From assembly GCF_009649785.1 (NCBI RefSeq), contig NZ_WJOK01000002.1, positions 62,001-126,000 of the forward strand: DNA of 64,000 nt, given 5' to 3'. A program made the translations under genes and the position numbers. The DNA is from Agrobacterium tumefaciens (GTDB taxonomy: Bacteria > Pseudomonadota > Alphaproteobacteria > Rhizobiales > Rhizobiaceae). Below are positions 60,791 through 64,000 of the stretch, in pieces. The notes beneath the pieces were generated by a model, which saw only the letters and a list, made by a program, of their open reading frames with translations, was not told where the DNA came from and did no database searches. The stretch's first letter is position 1; each line of letters opens with the position of its first letter.

Positions 60791-61240
60791 ATGGCCCAGT
60801 TCGACAATAATCGTCAGCGTCTTTTCGTTCCGGCGGTCGCACCTCTTTATAATTCGACACATGATCTGGTGGAGACCGTTCTGCGCGTCGTGGCCGGGCT
60901 TCTTCTTGTCACCCACGGCTTCGGCAAGATCGCCAATCCGTTCGGGGCTGTCGGCATGGTGGAGAGCCTCGGCTTTTATCCGGGTGTATTCTGGTCACCT
61001 CTCCTGGCCGCCACCGAATTTTTCGGTGGAATTCTCGTGGCCATTGGGCTGTTCACGCGGCCGGCATCCTTTGCCGCAATGATCGTGCTTTTAGTAACGG
61101 TCTATTTTCACGGTATCGTAAAGGCGGAAGGTCTGGGTGGCGCGGAAAAATCAGTTCTCTGGGCAGCCATTTTCCTGTTCTTCGCTGTCCGTGGCGGCAA
61201 CCGGCATTCCGTCGACGCGAAGCTGTCGCGGGAATTTTAA
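60791..61240 (+). CDS. DoxX-family membrane protein
   Basis: 149 residues, four hydrophobic segments: VVAGLLLVTHGFGKIANPFG, PLLAATEFFGGILVAIGLFTRPASFAAMIVLL and the AAIFLFFAVRG end. DoxX proteins are small membrane proteins linked to thiosulfate or quinone redox chemistry and oxidative stress, function often unclear. The ATG at 60791 follows GGAGATCCC. Divergent from the Rdx protein gene. Confidence 0.87.
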   Translation: MAQFDNNRQRLFVPAVAPLYNSTHDLVETVLRVVAGLLLVTHGFGKIANPFGAVGMVESLGFYPGVFWSPLLAATEFFGGILVAIGLFTRPASFAAMIVLLVTVYFHGIVKAEGLGGAEKSVLWAAIFLFFAVRGGNRHSVDAKLSREF

Positions 61241-61378
61241 GATGCCACAGGCCGGCTTGTCCCCTTATTGCCTCGCTAACGATATCGCGCCTCTTGAAAA
61301 TCCGTTTTTCTCGTGGTGAAGCTGAATTCGATCGGCGATACCGGCCGATCGAATTCCCCGTTGTCGGCAAGAGGCCCC

Positions 61379-62077
61379 ATGCGCGTTGCAATTATCGAAA
61401 ACATGGCGGGCACGCCGCATGGACAGATCGGCGTCGCTCTGGAAGAGGCAGGGGCTGACGTGCATGTCATCTGCGCCTATTCGGGTGAGCCTCTTCCTCT
61501 CGATGCAGCTGCACACGATGCGCTCGTCGTTTTGGGCGGGGAGCAGAACGCTCTTGACGACGTGCTTTATCCCTATCTTCCAGACCTCGCACTTTTGATG
61601 AAAGCGTTTGGCGATGCGGACAAGGCCGTGATGGGCGTCTGTCTCGGCAGCCAGTTGCTGGCGCGCGCCTATGGCGGAGAAAATATTCTGGCCGGCCCGC
61701 CCGAATTCGGCTGGGAAGACGTATCCCTCACGGAAGAGGGCGTGTCCGATCCGCTCTTGGCGGGGCTCGACAAGACATTTCCCATTTTTCAGTGGCATTG
61801 CGACACATTCACGCTTCCGCCCGAGGCAACGAGACTTGCGACCAATGGTGCAACGCGAAATCAGGCTTTTCGCGTTGGCCGCGCTGCCTATGGCACGCAA
61901 TTTCATTTTGAGGCATCCACGGCCGTGGTCGACGGATGGTGTGAGGCATTCCCTGCTTCCGTAGAAAAAATGGCGCCCGGCTGGATGAACAATTACCGCG
62001 ATCACCGTGGCGGGCGTGCCGATGTGGCCGATGCGACCGGTCTGGAAATTGCCCGTGCCTGGGTACGGCTTGTCTGA
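61379..62077 (+). CDS. Class-I glutamine amidotransferase (GuaA N-terminal-like)
   Basis: 232 residues. Triad: Cys in the nucleophile elbow MGVCLGSQLLARA (about residue 87), His in QFHFEAS (about 181) and an acidic partner after it. LVVLGGEQNALDDVLYPYLPDLALLMKAF and PIFQWHCDTFTLPPEATRLA fit the GATase1 group of 'glutamine amidotransferase-related' proteins that lack a fused synthetase. Target amide acceptor unknown. The ATG at 61379 follows AAGAGG; a GTG at 61313 is less likely. Confidence 0.87.
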   Translation: MRVAIIENMAGTPHGQIGVALEEAGADVHVICAYSGEPLPLDAAAHDALVVLGGEQNALDDVLYPYLPDLALLMKAFGDADKAVMGVCLGSQLLARAYGGENILAGPPEFGWEDVSLTEEGVSDPLLAGLDKTFPIFQWHCDTFTLPPEATRLATNGATRNQAFRVGRAAYGTQFHFEASTAVVDGWCEAFPASVEKMAPGWMNNYRDHRGGRADVADATGLEIARAWVRLV

Positions 62078-62163
62078 TCTGGCAATTATCGGTTGCGAAT
62101 ATGGCCAAGGCCGCTCAGAATTGAGTGTGTTTCACCGACGTTTGCCAAGGAGGCACCAAGATC

Positions 62164-62352
62164 ATGTATAAATTCGAAATCTATCAGGACAGGGCCGGGG
62201 AATATCGCTTCCGCTTCAAAGCATCCAACGGGGAAACGATGTTTTCCTCCGAAGGATACAAGGCCAAGGCATCGGCCATCCACGCCATCGAATCGATCAA
62301 GAAAAATTCCCCCGGCGCCGATACGGTCGATCTGAGCACGATGACCGCCTGA
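62164..62352 (+). CDS. YegP/DUF1508-family small protein
   Basis: 62 residues: MYKFEIYQDRAGEYRFRFKASNGETMFSSEGYKAKASAIHAIESIKKNSPGADTVDLS. This is one DUF1508 domain; E. coli YegP has two. The family's function is unknown. AAGGAGG upstream of the ATG is a strong ribosome site and decides the start. Confidence 0.88.
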   Translation: MYKFEIYQDRAGEYRFRFKASNGETMFSSEGYKAKASAIHAIESIKKNSPGADTVDLSTMTA

Positions 62353-62529
62353 AGCTCTCCGTTTCGCGAAACCTCGAGGCATTCTCCTGCCAGAAATGAC
62401 GGGCGCGTTGGAAGGTGTCGGCGTAAAGATAAGATTCAGTCTTTTTTGATAATCTTCCGTTAGCAATTGTATTTCGAGGTTCCCGGGCGGCGTCAGAGTG
62501 CCCCTGGATTGTTTTGCGTACGGGTTCTC

Positions 62530-63627
62530 ATGCGTTCATCGGCTGTGCCAGCACTTCTCTTCGGTTGCCTTCTGCTTGGTGGCTGTACGTCCAGTTCCGG
62601 GCCGGAAAGCCTGATGGCCGGCCTGCCGTCGAAGGAAACCACGAGCTCGGTTACGCCATCCGCGCCGGTGCCGCAGGCAAGCGTGGGCAGCCAACCCATC
62701 ACGGCCCAGCCGCGACAGGAAGTTCTGGCATGGGGCGGGCCGGTGCCCGAAGAGCCAAAGGCCTTTTCAGCCGTTACCCCACGGGCGCCCGTGCCGCAGA
62801 ACGCGCTTGAAACCCGTTTGCCCTCACCGTCACAGGCAGGAATTGTACGACCGGCAGAGCGTCCGATGGAGCGTCCGGTACAATTGGCCATGGCTGCAGC
62901 CCCGGCGGCCAGTGCCGGTGCGCAGATCCGTTCGCGCATTTTCCGCTCCAGCTTCAGCGATGCCAAACCCATCAATTTCGGCAGGGTCCAGCCGCGCCAT
63001 TTTCAGGTCCACGGGGTGGATGTCTCGCGCTGGCAGGCCAATATAGACTGGCCGCAGCTGCGCACACGCGGTGCCAACTTCGCCTTCATCAAGGCTACGG
63101 ATGGCGGCGATCATCTTGACCCGATGTTCCGCACCAACTGGCAGCGTGCGAAGGAAGCGGGCATCCGTCGTGGCGCCTACCATTTCTTCTACTGGTGCCG
63201 GTCGGCCGGCGAGCAGGCGGATTGGTTCATTCGCAACGTACCGCGCGATCCGGATGCGCTGCCGCCGGTGATCGACGTGGAATATAACGGCGAATCGAGC
63301 TGCAAGATGCGCCATTCCCGTGAGCGTATTCTGGAAAAGATGCGCGTGTTCATGGATAAGCTGGAGCGCCATTACGGCCAGCGTCCGATTATCTATACGG
63401 CGCCCGATTTTTATAAGGACAATCTGACCGGCGAGTTCCAGGACTATCCCTTCTGGCTGCGCGCCGTTGCCCAGCATCCGTCCGTGGTCTATCCCGGCCG
63501 CAAGTGGTTGTTCTGGCAATATTCCGGCTCCGGCCTGTCGCATGGTGTCGATGGCCGCATCGATCTCAATGTCTTCAACGGCAATGAGGATGCCTGGCAT
63601 CGCTGGGTAGACCGCCGCTCGAGTTGA
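62530..63627 (+). CDS. GH25 family lysozyme-like lipoprotein
   Basis: 365 residues. Lipoprotein signal with lipobox LLLGGC (Cys at about 19), a Pro/Ser-rich spacer to about 150, then a glycoside hydrolase family 25 domain: VHGVDVSRWQANIDWPQL, FAFIKATDGGDHLDPMFRTNWQRAKEAG, the catalytic DVE in PVIDVEYNG, and WLFWQYSGSGLSHGVDGRIDLNVFNG. It likely cuts peptidoglycan glycan chains at the outer membrane. The ATG at 62530 gives a proper leader. Confidence 0.92.
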   Translation: MRSSAVPALLFGCLLLGGCTSSSGPESLMAGLPSKETTSSVTPSAPVPQASVGSQPITAQPRQEVLAWGGPVPEEPKAFSAVTPRAPVPQNALETRLPSPSQAGIVRPAERPMERPVQLAMAAAPAASAGAQIRSRIFRSSFSDAKPINFGRVQPRHFQVHGVDVSRWQANIDWPQLRTRGANFAFIKATDGGDHLDPMFRTNWQRAKEAGIRRGAYHFFYWCRSAGEQADWFIRNVPRDPDALPPVIDVEYNGESSCKMRHSRERILEKMRVFMDKLERHYGQRPIIYTAPDFYKDNLTGEFQDYPFWLRAVAQHPSVVYPGRKWLFWQYSGSGLSHGVDGRIDLNVFNGNEDAWHRWVDRRSS

Positions 63628-63638
63628 CGGGGCGGGCG

Positions 63639-64000
63639 TCAGCGCGAAAATTTTCGCGCGCCGGCAACGCAGAGCACCACCACGAGCGTGATGCCGATCA
63701 TCGCAGGGCTGACCTCCTCGTGAAGCAGGGTTGCTGCAAGCACCAGCCCGAAGAACGGCTGCAGCAATTGCAGCTGGCCCACTGCGGCAATGCCGCCAAG
63801 CGCCAGCCCGCGATACCAGAAGATGAAGCCGATCAGCATGCTGAACAGCGAGACATAGGCAAGGCCGCCCCAGGCCTGCGGGTCGATGCCTGCGAGGGTT
63901 TGCGGCCCTGTGAAAAAGGCAAGCGGCAGCATCAGAGGCAGGGAGAGGACCAATGCCCATGAGATGACCTGCCAGCCCCCCAGTTTGCGGGAAAGGGCAG
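63639..64000 (-). CDS. EamA/DMT-family transporter, 5'-truncated by the window edge
   Basis: Only the C-terminal 120 residues are inside the window; the frame is open to the edge (…KLGGWQVISWALVLSLPLMLPLAFF). The second EamA repeat is visible: GGLAYVSLFSMLIGFIFWYRGLALGGIAAVGQLQLLQPFFGLVLAATLLHEEVSPAMIGITLVVVLCVAGAR. Convergent with the GH25 gene 11 bases away. Likely a metabolite exporter. Confidence 0.88.
   Translation of the reverse strand, partial: ALSRKLGGWQVISWALVLSLPLMLPLAFFTGPQTLAGIDPQAWGGLAYVSLFSMLIGFIFWYRGLALGGIAAVGQLQLLQPFFGLVLAATLLHEEVSPAMIGITLVVVLCVAGARKFSR

Noticed and set aside
1-64000. CRISPR arrays, insertion sequences or prophage
   Set aside because: No regularly spaced repeats, transposase or phage-like genes were seen.

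Overview
The window looks like circular-chromosome DNA of a Rhizobiaceae alphaproteobacterium, most probably Agrobacterium (tumefaciens/fabrum group) or a close Rhizobium relative. The signs are a high-GC, compact chromosome with many ATGA or TGATG gene overlaps; the iron regulator RirA with its three cluster cysteines; a complete C-P lyase cluster; a yejABEF importer; a single-locus Tad/Ctp pilus operon; and rhizobial interspersed hairpin repeats. The genus assignment comes from recognising gene content and order, not from a database search. No insertion sequence, prophage or CRISPR array was seen.

Layout. 1-3.9 kb: 3' part of tonB, an Ldh2-family dehydrogenase, an HTH-only LuxR protein and an AraC-type regulator. 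3.9-17.3 kb: a phosphonate locus in leftward units: phnGHIJKL plus a hexapeptide acyltransferase, the importer phnCDE1E2, and DUF1045-phnM-phnN, with phnF divergent from phnG. Two Pho-box-like tandem arrays and a palindromic PhnF-type operator candidate sit at the operon heads. 17.3-20.8 kb: dapB, glk, mgsA, mepA. 21.0-31.7 kb: yejABEF, then a D-amino-acid-dehydrogenase-like FAD enzyme, a glutamine-synthetase-like ligase, a PuuB-like oxidase, and gluconokinase. 31.7-38.6 kb: an OsmF/Yeh-type osmoprotectant ABC transporter, an AbrB-family membrane protein, rirA and a divergent ferric-iron binding protein, with ICE-like and IRO-like iron-control motifs between them. 38.7-49 kb: mmsA with a divergent ABM protein and LysR regulator, an EamA exporter, a DUF475 membrane protein behind a long leader, a MarR regulator behind a candidate RpoN promoter, an NlpC/P60 hydrolase, pncB and an M17 aminopeptidase. 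49-60 kb: TadD, then the leftward Tad operon from pilin to TadC, and a divergent stand-alone secretin-N domain protein. 60-64 kb: tRNA-Leu(CAG), an Rdx protein, DoxX, a class-I glutamine amidotransferase, a YegP-like protein, a GH25 lipoprotein and the 3' part of an EamA transporter.

How the genes work together. PhnCDE1E2 would import phosphonates, PhnGHIL build the ribose-triphosphate phosphonate, PhnM trims it, PhnJ cleaves C-P, and PhnN makes PRPP. PhnP, which opens the cyclic phosphate in E. coli, is absent from the locus, while a DUF1045 protein with two H-x-T motifs (2H-phosphoesterase signature) is translationally coupled to phnM and phnN. It is the best candidate for the missing step. 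The Tad operon has a strong hairpin just behind the pilin gene, and an interspersed repeat between tadA and tadB that supplies the tadA stop codon.

The least explained items are a 31-residue membrane mini-protein antisense in the phn operon, the candidate sigma-54 promoter plus large GC-rich hairpin ahead of marR, the DUF475 leader with a hairpin-embedded ribosome binding site, and the stand-alone secretin-N protein next to the pilin.
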